A stretch of DNA of 64,000 nt, taken from assembly GCA_035281845.1 (NCBI GenBank), contig DATEVL010000082.1:14123-78122 (forward strand), read 5' to 3'. Source of the stretch: DATEVL01 sp035281845. Its GTDB lineage: Bacteria > Chloroflexota > Anaerolineae > Anaerolineales > E44-bin32. Positions 26,096 through 34,916 of this stretch are shown here, piece after piece; the first letter of the stretch is position 1, and every line of letters starts with the position of its first letter. A model generated the notes under the pieces. That model was given only the letters and a program-made list of their open reading frames with translations. It did not search any database and was not told the DNA's origin. The translations under genes were made by a program, and so were the position numbers.

Positions 26096-26953
26096 ATGGA
26101 TGCCGCCCTTCATCGTTTCCTGGTGTACCTGCGAGATGTCCGAGGAAGCTCGGCCAATACGCTCCTGGCTTATCGGGCAGACCTGCGTCAGTTTGTTGCG
26201 GCTCTCCGCGGGAAGTCAGACAGCCCCGAAGCGTTGAGCCAGCAGGCCCTGGCTGATTATGTTGCCTGGCTGGGGCAGCAGGGGTATCGGCCGGCGACCA
26301 TTTCTCGCAAGATGGCGGCGGTGCGCTCCTTCCTGGACTACCTGTTGAGCGTTAACGTGGTGACCGACCTATCCTTGCGGTCTGAGCTGCGCCCGCCACG
26401 CGCCCCGCGGCCCAGGCCCCGTGTCCTCACGCCGGAGGAATTGCAGACATTGCTCGATGCGCCGGCCAAACAGGACAGCCCGCGCTCGTTGAGGGACGCC
26501 GCCATTCTGTCGCTGCTGTATGCGACGGGTTTGCGCGCGGCCGAGGTGGTCGCCCTTACCCTCGACGAGGTCGACCTCGAGAAGGGGTGGGTCAGCCGCG
26601 TGCAGCACTCGGATCCGCACCTTCCCCTCGGGCGCGCGCTGAAACCCATGCGGCGTTACGTCGTCGATGGCCGCCCCCACCTGACTCGGCGGCCGGACGA
26701 GCGATCCTTGTTCCTCAATCAGCGCGGCGACCGGCTGAGCCGTCAGGGCTTGTGGCTGGTTGTCAAGCGCTGGACGGCGCGCGCCGGACTCGGCGCGGAC
26801 CTCTCGCCCCACTCGTTACGGCATACGCTCGCTCAGCATCTTCTCCAAGAGGGCCGGAGCCGCCGCGAGGTTCAGCAGGTGCTCGGCCTGACGAGTGCCA
26901 ACGCCATGCGTGTGCATCGTCTGCAGAGTGAGCTGGAACGCGCCAAGCCATGA
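26096..26953 (+). CDS. XerC/D-like tyrosine recombinase lacking the catalytic Tyr
   Basis: A 285-residue protein with a SAM-like N-terminal DNA-binding domain (NTLLAYRADLRQFV) and a C-terminal phage-integrase domain (from about 110). Arg147 (ATGLRAAEV) and the HSLRH motif (His239, Arg242) are kept. Three catalytic positions are lost: the beta-hairpin Lys (the segment reads SRVQHSD), the His after LG (LGLTS, Leu265) and the nucleophile, where the usual Tyr is His274 in AMRVHRLQ. As written it should not cut DNA. The frame is intact and the PNP gene overlaps its end by 4 nt, so it is expressed. It may be a DNA-binding relic. Confidence 0.85.
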   Translation: MDAALHRFLVYLRDVRGSSANTLLAYRADLRQFVAALRGKSDSPEALSQQALADYVAWLGQQGYRPATISRKMAAVRSFLDYLLSVNVVTDLSLRSELRPPRAPRPRPRVLTPEELQTLLDAPAKQDSPRSLRDAAILSLLYATGLRAAEVVALTLDEVDLEKGWVSRVQHSDPHLPLGRALKPMRRYVVDGRPHLTRRPDERSLFLNQRGDRLSRQGLWLVVKRWTARAGLGADLSPHSLRHTLAQHLLQEGRSRREVQQVLGLTSANAMRVHRLQSELERAKP

Positions 26954-27789
26954 GTCGGGAGTTCCTGACCCTAGATGACATCGAGATGGCGACGGCTGCG
27001 ATCCGCGAAAGGACGAAACTGCAGCCTCGCCTCGGGATGATTCTCGGCTCCGGACTCGGCCCTTTGGCGGACGATATCCAGGAGGCCACGCGCCTGGAAG
27101 GCCGCGAGATTCCGGGCTGGCCGGCGGCCTCCATCGCCGGTCACGCTGGGCGGATTCATATGGGGATCCTCGAGGGCCAACCGGTGATCGTCATGCAGGG
27201 CCGGGCGCATTTCTACGAAGGTCATTCGATGGCCCGTATCGGCCTCCCGGTGCGAGTCATGCAGCGGCTGGGGATCGAAATCCTGATCGTGACCAACGCT
27301 GCCGGCGGCGTCAATCCGGATTTCGTCCCGGGCGATCTGATGCTCATCACCGATCATCTCAATCTGATGGGGATGGCCGGACCGTCTCCGCTGCGCGGAC
27401 CCAATCTCGAGGAGTTCGGCCCGCGCTTCCCGGACATGAGCCAAGCCTACGATCGCCCCCTGCAAGCGTTGGCCCGCCAGGAGGCGAAGGCTGCCGGACT
27501 TGTGCTGCGGGAAGGTGTTTACTTCTGCTTGGCGGGTCCATCGTTCGAGACGCCCGCCGATTTGCGCTTCTTGCGGCTGGCCGGCGTGGACGCGGTCGGG
27601 ATGTCGACGGTGCCTGAAGTGACCGTTGCCCGCCACGGTGGAACTCGTGTGCTCGGCGTCTCCGGCATCAGCAATAAGGCCAACCTCGACGGCGACACGG
27701 CGACGACTCACGAGGAAGTGCTGCAGGCCGGCGAGCTGATCGCGCCGAAGCTCAGCGGACTGTTGCGCCGGGTCCTCCGCAAGCTGTGA
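26950..27789 (+). CDS. Purine-nucleoside phosphorylase, trimeric type
   Basis: Cleaves purine (deoxy)nucleosides with phosphate to base and (deoxy)ribose-1-phosphate in purine salvage. The 279-residue protein matches the PNP/MTAP type II family: GMILGSGLGPLAD (phosphate site), GRAHFYEGH, VTNAAGG, the SFETPAD segment of the substrate loop, VGMSTVPE and ISNKA. The start is ATG in an ATGA overlap with the Xer-like gene, so the two are translationally coupled although functionally unlike. Confidence 0.95.
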   Translation: MSREFLTLDDIEMATAAIRERTKLQPRLGMILGSGLGPLADDIQEATRLEGREIPGWPAASIAGHAGRIHMGILEGQPVIVMQGRAHFYEGHSMARIGLPVRVMQRLGIEILIVTNAAGGVNPDFVPGDLMLITDHLNLMGMAGPSPLRGPNLEEFGPRFPDMSQAYDRPLQALARQEAKAAGLVLREGVYFCLAGPSFETPADLRFLRLAGVDAVGMSTVPEVTVARHGGTRVLGVSGISNKANLDGDTATTHEEVLQAGELIAPKLSGLLRRVLRKL

Positions 27790-27802
27790 TTTCCTCCGCG
27801 GG

Positions 27803-28498
27803 ATGGACGAAGCGCTGCTTCTCATTCAGGCCTATCAGACGTGGATCTTCCTGGTCCTGGCGCTGGCCTTCCTCCTTTACGCTCGGAGCGCGGCCGGCTG
27901 GTGGCGCGCCGAGCGTCTGGCCGAGTTCGGGCTGGAACGCGAGCGCGCCCGCCGCGGATGGACCCGTTCGGCGGGGATGGCGATCGCCGTCACCGGCGTC
28001 GGCGTGCTGACATTCTTGGTGGCGACTCTCCTCAGCCCGGCCGTGCCGGCCGCGTTTCGCCCGACGCCGCTTCCCACGGTGTCCCTCCTTGCGACTCCAT
28101 CCACTCTTGTTCCTGAGTCGACGGGTCCGGCGGCGACCGCCTTGCCCGAGGCCGCCCTCGACTCGAGCGGCTGCCTCAACCCGGCGGCGACCCTGATCTT
28201 CCCGGAAGAGGGGAGCGAGCTGGGCGGGATGGTGACGATCCTCGGGTCGGCTTCCATTGCCAACTTCGCCTTTTACAAATACGAGTACATTCCGTTGGCG
28301 GCCGGAAGTCCGGCTCCAGGTGCCGTTTGGCGGGCCATTTCGGCCGGCACCGAGCCCAGAATGGACTCCGACCTCGGGTCTTGGGACACGACCTTGGTGA
28401 ACCCCGGCGATTACGGTTTCCGCCTCGTGGTGACCGACACGGCCGGCAACGCGCCGCTCCCCTGCGTTCGCCGGGTTCGGGTCTTGCCCGGTGGATAA
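27803..28498 (+). CDS. Membrane-anchored protein with Ig-like extracytoplasmic domain
   Basis: A 231-residue protein of unknown function. There are two N-terminal helices (residues 14-30 and 54-76) with a basic loop between them, then a Pro/Thr/Ser-rich linker (about 80-115) and a beta domain. The domain opens with CLNPAATLIFPEEGSELGG and contains LGSASIANFAFYKYEY and NPGDYGFRLVVTD, resembling Ig-like or Big folds of surface proteins. Two Cys (CLNP and LPCVRR) may form a disulfide. It lies 13 nt after PNP, probably in the same operon. Confidence 0.7.
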   Translation: MDEALLLIQAYQTWIFLVLALAFLLYARSAAGWWRAERLAEFGLERERARRGWTRSAGMAIAVTGVGVLTFLVATLLSPAVPAAFRPTPLPTVSLLATPSTLVPESTGPAATALPEAALDSSGCLNPAATLIFPEEGSELGGMVTILGSASIANFAFYKYEYIPLAAGSPAPGAVWRAISAGTEPRMDSDLGSWDTTLVNPGDYGFRLVVTDTAGNAPLPCVRRVRVLPGG

Positions 28499-28529
28499 GG
28501 CCAACCGCGGGCCAGGCCCGACACCCGCC

Positions 28530-29087
28530 ATGGAACCCTTCGTGATCCGCCAGGCTGTCTCGACGGATGTCCCGAGGTTGATGGAGTTCGATCACTCCTA
28601 TAGCACCGACCACGTCTGGCAGATGTCGCTCCAGCCTGTGTCGCCCGGCGTGGAAGTGGCGTTTCGAGAAGTCCGCTTGCCCCGCCCGATGCGCGTCGAC
28701 TATCCGAGGCGGGTCGAACGCCTGGCCGACGAATGGACCGAGCGGACGGCCCTGTTTGTCGGCGAGATCGACGAGCGACTGGCGGGCTACGTGGCCCTGG
28801 CGTCGGCACCGGCGCCCGATGCGCTCTGGGTCACCGACTTGGCGGTGGAACCGGTCTTCCGCCGACAAGGGCTGGGCCGTCGATTGCTTGGGGAGGCGAT
28901 CGGCTGGGGGCGAGCCCGCCAGCAGGCCCGATTGTTCCTGGAAATGCAGAGCAAGAACTTTCCGGCGATTCAGCTGGCGCAGAAGATGGGGTTCGTCTTC
29001 TCGGGGTACAGCGACTTCTTCTACCCCAACGAAGACATCAGCCTGTTCTTCAGCTTCGACTTGGTGTCCCGTTCTGTAAATAGCTGA
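28530..29087 (+). CDS. GNAT family N-acetyltransferase
   Basis: A 185-residue acetyltransferase. Acetyl-CoA motif A is clear: WVTDLAVEPVFRRQGLGRRLL, with RxxGxG/A. Motif B follows in FPAIQLAQKMGFVFSGYSD, and the C-terminus reads FYPNEDISLFFS. The substrate is unknown. The frame opens at GTG 28491, overlapping the previous gene by 8 nt, but ATG 28530 begins right at the fold (MEPFVIRQA) and is preferred. Neither start has a clear ribosome site. Confidence 0.85.
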   Translation: MEPFVIRQAVSTDVPRLMEFDHSYSTDHVWQMSLQPVSPGVEVAFREVRLPRPMRVDYPRRVERLADEWTERTALFVGEIDERLAGYVALASAPAPDALWVTDLAVEPVFRRQGLGRRLLGEAIGWGRARQQARLFLEMQSKNFPAIQLAQKMGFVFSGYSDFFYPNEDISLFFSFDLVSRSVNS

Positions 29088-29247
29088 AACGTTGTCGGCA
29101 TAGATTGACCACCTGATGCAACACTGCAACCTTGCTCCGGGACCCCAGGGTGTCGACCCCCACGCCCGCCTCGAACCGTTCCGAGGTGGAAGGCCTTCGT
29201 CGACCTCCCTCCGGAACGGGACACGGGGTTGAGAGCGGCGCTCCGCC

Positions 29248-31155
29248 ATGGACCTGCTGACCAACATCCTGCGTGTGGTCAACGAAATCCTGGTCGCCGG
29301 CAATGCCATCACCGCGCTGGCCCTGCTGCTGTACGCGCTGACCTTCAACCTGCGCGACCGCGTCGCCCGCACCTTTGCCCTGATCATGGGCTGCGTCGCC
29401 ATCATCGGTCTGACCGACGTGTTGGCCGCTACCACCGTCGGGGCGCAAGAGATCGAGGCCTGGCTCCGGCTGCAATGGCTCGGCATCGCCTTCCTCCCGG
29501 CGACGTACCTGCACTTCAGCGATGCTCTGTTGGAGGCGACGGGAAGACCCTCGCGCGGCCGCCGCTTCTGGGCCGTTCGAGTGGCGTATGCCTTGGGCTT
29601 GGTGAGCTTCCTCATCGCCGCCCGACCCGACCTGCTTCTGGCCAACCTCGGCGAAGCCGGAGGTGTTCCGCATCTTACGGCCGGTCTGTGGTTCCCGGCC
29701 TTTCTCGCCTTCTTCTTCGCCGCATTGGGGATCGTCGCCAGCAGCTTGTGGCGCGCCTACCAGCGTTGCCGAACACGCACCAGCCGGCGCCGAATGCGGT
29801 ACTTGATGCTCGGTGCCGCCGGGCCGGTCCTGATCGCCTATCCGTTCCTGACCGCCGGAGGCCCCTTCCTGTTGCAGTGGCCGTTGGTGTTCTGGACGAC
29901 GCAGACCCTGATCAACATTCTGGTCGCGGTTCAGATGGTGCTGATGGCCTACTCGGTGGCGTACTACGGGATCAGCTATCCCGACCGGGTGGTCAAGAGC
30001 CGGCTGTTCCAGTGGATCCTGCGGGGACCGGTGGTGGCGTCGACCGTCCTGGCGGTGTCGGTCGTGGTCAATCGGATTGCGCTGCTGATGGGGACCGAGC
30101 AAAGCCGGTTGGTGCCGATCGCCATGGTCTCGACTCTCCTGTTGCTCCAATTCGCCATCACTCTGTTTCGGCCGTCGATCGAACGCTGGTTATTCTACGG
30201 CGAAGACCGGCAAGACATCAGCCGCCTGCATCTCCTGGAAGAGAGATTGCTGACTTCCGGCGACTTGCGGCAGTTCCTCGAGGCGATTCTGAACGCTGTG
30301 AGCGACGTCGCCGGGGCCTCGTCGGCCTTTCTGGCCCTGATGGCGGATGGGCGGGTGGACCTGGAAGTGGCCGTGGGGCCCGATGACCCGCTGCAGGAGA
30401 TCGGACAGCTACCCCCGACGCTGGCCGACTCGCAGCGGAGCGAACTCCCCGAGCTCGGCCCCGTGTTCGCCTGGGACTCGTATTGGCTGATTCCTTTGCA
30501 CCAGCCGGGAGGCTCAGAAATCATCGGCCTGCTCGGGATTCGAGCGATAGCCTTGGAAGAGGGCTTGCCGCCCGAGTCGGCGTCGGCACTGAAGGTGCTA
30601 TCGGAGCGCGCCTCCTTCGCCATCGCCGAGCGACTGCTACAGCGTGAAGTCTTCAGCGCCGTCGACCGGCTTGTGCCACAGGCCGAGGAGGTCCAACGGC
30701 TGCGAGCTGTGGGCCGCTATGCCGGCTCCGACCTGCTACAAGGCGAACCGGAGCTGCAGGCGGAGGCGGATCTCGCGCACATGGTGCGCGACGCTCTGAC
30801 CCACTATTGGGGCGGCCCGCGCCTGACCCGCAGCCCGTTGCTCCGCCTGCGCATCGTGCAGGAGGCGATGGCCCAGAACAATGGGAATGCCGTGAACGCT
30901 CTGCGATCGGTCCTCTCCCGCGGGGTCGAACGAGTCCGCCCGAGCGGTGATCGCCGCTTCACCGGGGAGTGGATGCTGTACAACATCCTCGAGATGAAGT
31001 TCCTTGAGGGCCGAAAAGTGCGCGACGTCGCGTTGCGTCTGGCGATGTCGGAAGCCGACCTGTACCGCAAGCAGCGGGTGGCGATCGAGGCGGTGGCGGC
31101 GGCAATCTCGCAGATGGAACAGGAAGCCGCCGCACGCGCCGCCAGAAACCAGTGA
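29248..31155 (+). CDS. 7TM sensor-GAF-helix-turn-helix membrane protein
   Basis: A 635-residue protein. Residues 1-225 are a 7TM histidine-kinase-type sensor (AGNAITALALLLYA, LAFFFAALG and LVFWTTQTLINILVAVQ). Two more helices lie at about 253-305, then a GAF-like domain (about 330-475). Instead of a kinase, the last 110 residues are helical with a likely helix-turn-helix: GRKVRDVALRLAMSEADLYRKQ. No HisKA, HATPase or GGDEF motif is present. It could be a membrane-bound one-component regulator or a partner to a separate kinase. ATG at 29248, transcribed alone; the upstream 160 bp holds a CCGTTCC/GGAACGG inverted repeat. Confidence 0.75.
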   Translation: MDLLTNILRVVNEILVAGNAITALALLLYALTFNLRDRVARTFALIMGCVAIIGLTDVLAATTVGAQEIEAWLRLQWLGIAFLPATYLHFSDALLEATGRPSRGRRFWAVRVAYALGLVSFLIAARPDLLLANLGEAGGVPHLTAGLWFPAFLAFFFAALGIVASSLWRAYQRCRTRTSRRRMRYLMLGAAGPVLIAYPFLTAGGPFLLQWPLVFWTTQTLINILVAVQMVLMAYSVAYYGISYPDRVVKSRLFQWILRGPVVASTVLAVSVVVNRIALLMGTEQSRLVPIAMVSTLLLLQFAITLFRPSIERWLFYGEDRQDISRLHLLEERLLTSGDLRQFLEAILNAVSDVAGASSAFLALMADGRVDLEVAVGPDDPLQEIGQLPPTLADSQRSELPELGPVFAWDSYWLIPLHQPGGSEIIGLLGIRAIALEEGLPPESASALKVLSERASFAIAERLLQREVFSAVDRLVPQAEEVQRLRAVGRYAGSDLLQGEPELQAEADLAHMVRDALTHYWGGPRLTRSPLLRLRIVQEAMAQNNGNAVNALRSVLSRGVERVRPSGDRRFTGEWMLYNILEMKFLEGRKVRDVALRLAMSEADLYRKQRVAIEAVAAAISQMEQEAAARAARNQ

Positions 31156-31268
31156 CGAGTGATCGGTGATCAGTGACGAGTGACCGGTGATCGGTGATCA
31201 GCGCCCACTGTTCACTGATCACTGATTACTGATCACTGATTACTGATCGCTGGCAACTGGTCACTAGT
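31153..31268. repeat. Heptanucleotide array, GTGATCA type
   Basis: Units GTGATCG, GTGATCA, GTGACGA and GTGACCG continue in a 7-bp register from the stop codon. They then turn into their reverse complement (CTGATCA, CTGATTA), so the array can fold back on itself as one long hairpin centred near 31203. Confidence 0.75.
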
Positions 31269-31303
31269 CTCTTCGAAGGAGCTCGCGCGCGGACGGCATC
31301 ATC

Positions 31304-31331
31304 TTGCATCCCAGCCTGTTTCGGGTATGCT
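31304..31331 (+). promoter_or_regulatory. Promoter of S1-domain gene (TTGCAT-16 bp-TATGCT)
   Basis: TTGCAT at 31304-31309 and TATGCT at 31326-31331 are 16 bp apart. The GTG start of the gene is 41 nt downstream with GAGAGGT before it. Confidence 0.6.
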
Positions 31332-31372
31332 AACCACGATTCAAGGGGTGCTCGGATCAGGGAGAGGTAACC

Positions 31373-32353
31373 GTGAGCACGCCAGCGACACGTGACGAGG
31401 CGGGTGACGCACCGCCGCCTCCAGACGAGAGTTGGTGGCAGTCGGTCTACCGCGACGAGGTGCGGCGCTCCGCGGAGGATGTCGCCTGGCCGCCCTCGCC
31501 CAAGCCCCAGGTCGAGGTCGGGTCGCCCGCCGACTGGCAATGGGCCCGGCAGGTCTACGAAGGCGACGACCTCGTTGATCTCCCGGTCGTGGGTTACAAC
31601 CGAGGCGGTCTGCTCGTTCAGGCCCAGGGCATGCGCGGCTTCGTGCCGCTTTCGCATGTCCTCGAATTGTGCCGAGAGACGAACACGACTCACATGCCGG
31701 ACCTGGAACGTTTCGTCGGGAGGACGCTGCGCCTGCGCGTCATCGAGTTCGATCCCCCGCGCGGCCGCCTGGTGCTTTCTGAGCGTGCAGCGCAGGCGGC
31801 GCCCGGCCGGCGCTGGGAACTTCTACGCTGCCTGCAGCCGGGCGAACGAGTGACCGGAGTCGTGTCCAACCTGACCCCGTTCGGTGCCTTCGTCGATCTG
31901 GGCGGTGTCGAGGGACTGATCCACGTCTCGGAGATTTCGTGGGGCCGCGTACGCCACCCGGCCGACGTCCTTTGCCTTGGACAGCCGATCGAGGCAGCCG
32001 TCCTTTCCACCGATCCGGACCTCGGCCGGATTGCCCTCAGCCTCAAGGCGCTCCGACCCGATCCTTGGGCAACGCTGGGCAGCCGCCTGCGGATCGGCGA
32101 CGTCGTGGAAGGAACCGCGACGAGCGTCGTCAGGTTCGGCGTTTTCGTCGAAATCGAAGACGGTGTCGAGGGACTGCTGCATGTTTCCGAGATCGACTCG
32201 GGAGGCGTGGCTCGCCCGTCGGAGCTCCTTCGTGAGGGGGACCGTCTGCGGGTTCGTGTGATTCGCCTCGAGCCGTCCAACCGGAAGTTGGGGCTCAGCT
32301 TGCGCGACTTGGTTGCCACGCGCTCGGGCGAGGCTTCGGCCGAGACGGCCTGA
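31373..32353 (+). CDS. S1 RNA-binding domain protein (RpsA-like, three S1 repeats)
   Basis: A 326-residue RNA-binding protein. The first S1-like repeat (residues about 60-140, VVGYNRGGLLVQAQGMRGFVPLSH) is followed by two canonical repeats: GVVSNLTPFGAFVDL-GVEGLIHVSEISW (about 155-225) and GTATSVVRFGVFVEI-GVEGLLHVSEID (about 240-315). Three repeats is short for E. coli S1 (six) but common in Chloroflexota and Gram-positives. It probably helps mRNA binding to the 30S subunit. The first 50 residues are acidic and disordered. GTG start. ftsK follows 56 nt later. Confidence 0.88.
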   Translation: MSTPATRDEAGDAPPPPDESWWQSVYRDEVRRSAEDVAWPPSPKPQVEVGSPADWQWARQVYEGDDLVDLPVVGYNRGGLLVQAQGMRGFVPLSHVLELCRETNTTHMPDLERFVGRTLRLRVIEFDPPRGRLVLSERAAQAAPGRRWELLRCLQPGERVTGVVSNLTPFGAFVDLGGVEGLIHVSEISWGRVRHPADVLCLGQPIEAAVLSTDPDLGRIALSLKALRPDPWATLGSRLRIGDVVEGTATSVVRFGVFVEIEDGVEGLLHVSEIDSGGVARPSELLREGDRLRVRVIRLEPSNRKLGLSLRDLVATRSGEASAETA

Positions 32354-32409
32354 CCCGTCATGATGACCGTCCGAAAGGAGCCCGGCGCCTCGGCGCAAGG
32401 CCACACGGG

Positions 32410-34659
32410 GTGACAAAAGGCCGGGCCGCCCAACCCAAGGAACCCTCTCGGCCTCCGCGCCGCCCCGCGGCGGGCGGCCAAGCGTGGGACATCGCCGGCT
32501 GGCTGCGCGAGCATGGCGACGATGCCGCCGCCCTGGCACTGGGCGTGGCGTCCCTCATTACGATCCTTGGGATGCTCGGGTTGACTCAAGGCGCCCTGGT
32601 GGACGCGTGGGTGGTTGCCCAGCAGCGTTGGCTCGGCTGGTTCTCCCCGATTCTCCCGATAACGATGATGATCGGCGTCGTGGCGCTGGGGCGCCGCCGG
32701 CTGGGGATTCCCTGGGAGATCCCCTGGGTGCGAATTGTCGCTCTGGAAATCGCGCTCTTCGCCGCCATGGGCGGGCTAGCGCTCGCCGCGGACTACTCAT
32801 TGGCGGAAAGCGAGTCCGGGCAGGGCGGAGGCCTGATCGGGTGGGGAGTCGGCGCGCTGGCGGGCGGGGTGCTTGGCCGCTGGGGTGGTCTGGCCGTCCT
32901 CCTCGGCTTGGTAGCGGCCGCTATCGCCCTCGCCGCACGCACGCCGAGTGTTGTCTCCGGCAGGGCCTCGACCGCGCGGCGTGACGAGCGGGTCGAGGCA
33001 GATGCGGAATGGCTGCCCGAACCGGAGCCGCTGGCGGCCCTCGCGGCTGAGGCAGACGACAAGACGGAGGCCCGAGCCGGGACGGTCCGACCGAGGAAAC
33101 CGGAAGAAGCGCGATCTCGTCCGGCCACGCGTCCCGCCGCCTCTCCGAGGACCTCCGGCGCTCGTTGGGACCGCGACAAACGCCTCCCTCCCCTCGATTT
33201 GTTGGACCGGGTCGAAACTCGGCGAGCGACGTCCAAAGAGATCCAACAAATGTCCGGCGTCATCGAGCGGACCTTGGCCGACTTCGGGCTGCCGGCGCGC
33301 GTGATCGATCATCGGACCGGGCCCTCCGTGACCCAGTTCGCCGTCGAACCCGGATACATCGAGCAGGCCGGCGCTGACGGCCACGTCCGCCGGCAGAAGG
33401 TTCGCGTTTCACAGATCTCGGGGCTGGCCGATGATCTGACCCTGGCCCTTTCAGCGCCGGCCATCCGGGTGGAAGCCCCCGTCCCCGGGCAGGCCTACGT
33501 CGGCATCGAGGTCCCCCATCGCCGGCCGGCCCTGGTCAGCCTGCGGGCGGTCATGGAATCCGAGTCGTTCCAGAAGGTCGGATCGCCGCTGGCAATCGCG
33601 CTGGGACGGGATGTCGCCGGCGAGGCCGTCTCGGCCGACCTGGTGGGGATGCCGCACTTGCTCATCGCCGGCACGACCGGATCGGGGAAGTCGGTCCTGA
33701 TGACGTCTGTGGCCGCCTGCCTGCTCTTCAACAACACGCCCGCCGACCTACAGATGGTCCTGATCGATCCGAAGATGGTCGAGCTGGTGCGGTTCAACGG
33801 CGTTCCCCACCTGATGGGGAAGGTCGAGACCGAGCTGAATCGGATCGTCGTCGTCCTGCGCTGGTGCACGCAGGAGATGGACCATCGCTATCGAGAGCTC
33901 GAGCGCGAAGGGGCTCGCGATCTGGAGGCCTACAATCGCAAGCTGCGCCGTCGACGCGACGGCCGACCGCTGCCGCGGGTGGTCGTCCTGATCGATGAGC
34001 TGGCCGACCTGATGATGATGGCGCCCGATCAGACGGAACGGACACTGGTGCGGCTGGCCCAAATGGGGCGTGCCACTGGGATCCACCTGGTCGTGGCGAC
34101 GCAGCGCCCGAGCACGGATATCGTCACTGGGTTGATCAAAGCCAACTTCCCGGCCCGTATTTCGTTCGCCGTCCCCTCCATGGTCGATTCGCGCGTGATC
34201 CTGGATGGGGCGGGGGCCGAGACGTTGTTGGGGAAGGGGGACATGCTGTTCCTGTCCCCCGAGGCCAGCGCGCCGGTTCGCTTGCAGGGGGTGTTCGTCG
34301 GCGACTCCGAAGTCGAGCGGCTGGTGGACTATTGGCGGGAGGCAGCCGAACCCGAGCCGACAGAAGCGGATGCCGCCCCTGCGCAGGCGCCGTGGGAGGA
34401 CTTGATCGCCCGCGCCGAATCCAGCGACGAGCAGGACGAAGTGCTCGAGCAAGCGATTGCGCTGGTGCGCAAGAGCGGCATGGCCAGCGCCTCCTTGCTG
34501 CAGCGCCGCCTGCGCATTGGCTACCCGCGCGCCGCGCGCCTGATGGACGAGCTGGAAGAGCTCGGAGTTGTCGGCCGCTCGCAAAGCGGCGGCAAGACGC
34601 GCGAGGTCTTGGTGCGAGAAGATGACGAGGAAGAGGAGTTCGACGAAGACGAAGCCTGA
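32410..34659 (+). CDS. ftsK: DNA translocase FtsK/SpoIIIE
   Basis: Septum-anchored ATP-driven DNA pump for chromosome segregation, 749 residues. Four to five membrane helices (about 35-170) are followed by a charged Pro-rich linker (about 180-260), an alpha/beta motor with Walker A GTTGSGKS (421-428), the Walker B segment VVVLIDELADLMMM, and VVATQRPSTD. The C-terminal winged-helix gamma domain (about 675-740) ends GVVGRSQSGGKTREVLV, the part that reads KOPS-like sequences. Start GTG. A strongly acidic tail closes the protein. Confidence 0.95.
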   Translation: MTKGRAAQPKEPSRPPRRPAAGGQAWDIAGWLREHGDDAAALALGVASLITILGMLGLTQGALVDAWVVAQQRWLGWFSPILPITMMIGVVALGRRRLGIPWEIPWVRIVALEIALFAAMGGLALAADYSLAESESGQGGGLIGWGVGALAGGVLGRWGGLAVLLGLVAAAIALAARTPSVVSGRASTARRDERVEADAEWLPEPEPLAALAAEADDKTEARAGTVRPRKPEEARSRPATRPAASPRTSGARWDRDKRLPPLDLLDRVETRRATSKEIQQMSGVIERTLADFGLPARVIDHRTGPSVTQFAVEPGYIEQAGADGHVRRQKVRVSQISGLADDLTLALSAPAIRVEAPVPGQAYVGIEVPHRRPALVSLRAVMESESFQKVGSPLAIALGRDVAGEAVSADLVGMPHLLIAGTTGSGKSVLMTSVAACLLFNNTPADLQMVLIDPKMVELVRFNGVPHLMGKVETELNRIVVVLRWCTQEMDHRYRELEREGARDLEAYNRKLRRRRDGRPLPRVVVLIDELADLMMMAPDQTERTLVRLAQMGRATGIHLVVATQRPSTDIVTGLIKANFPARISFAVPSMVDSRVILDGAGAETLLGKGDMLFLSPEASAPVRLQGVFVGDSEVERLVDYWREAAEPEPTEADAAPAQAPWEDLIARAESSDEQDEVLEQAIALVRKSGMASASLLQRRLRIGYPRAARLMDELEELGVVGRSQSGGKTREVLVREDDEEEEFDEDEA

Positions 34660-34662
34660 CCA

Positions 34663-34856
34663 GTGGTCATTGTTCGGTGCTCAGAAACAAGCTGTCAGCG
34701 GTCAGCCGTCAGCTTTCAGCCAAGCCTTCTGATAACCATCAATCGCCAATCGCTAATCGCCAATCTCCAATCTCCAATCTCCACCCACCCTCACTATCAA
34801 ACAAGATCAACGGGCCTCTGACCACTCACCACCGCCCACTGACCACTCTTGGTTGG
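34663..34856. repeat. Composite heptamer array with inverted 60-bp core
   Basis: The core at 34681-34740 is the reverse complement of 4661-4720 (about 55 of 60 positions agree). It is followed by CCAATCG/CCAATCT units, reverse complements of the GATTGGA units, and by CTGACCA-type units. The whole is therefore an inverted relative of the array between uvrB and the PHP gene. Confidence 0.8.
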
Positions 34857-34859
34857 CGC

Positions 34860-34888
34860 TTGACGTCTGATGCCGGCCGGGTTAGCAT
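34860..34888 (+). promoter_or_regulatory. Promoter of CDP-alcohol transferase gene (TTGACG-17 bp-TAGCAT)
   Basis: TTGACG at 34860-34865 and TAGCAT at 34883-34888 lie 17 bp apart, directly after the repeat array. The ATG is 28 nt downstream. Confidence 0.7.
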
Positions 34889-34916
34889 GTGACGATTCCC
34901 TTTCAGCGAGATCTCC

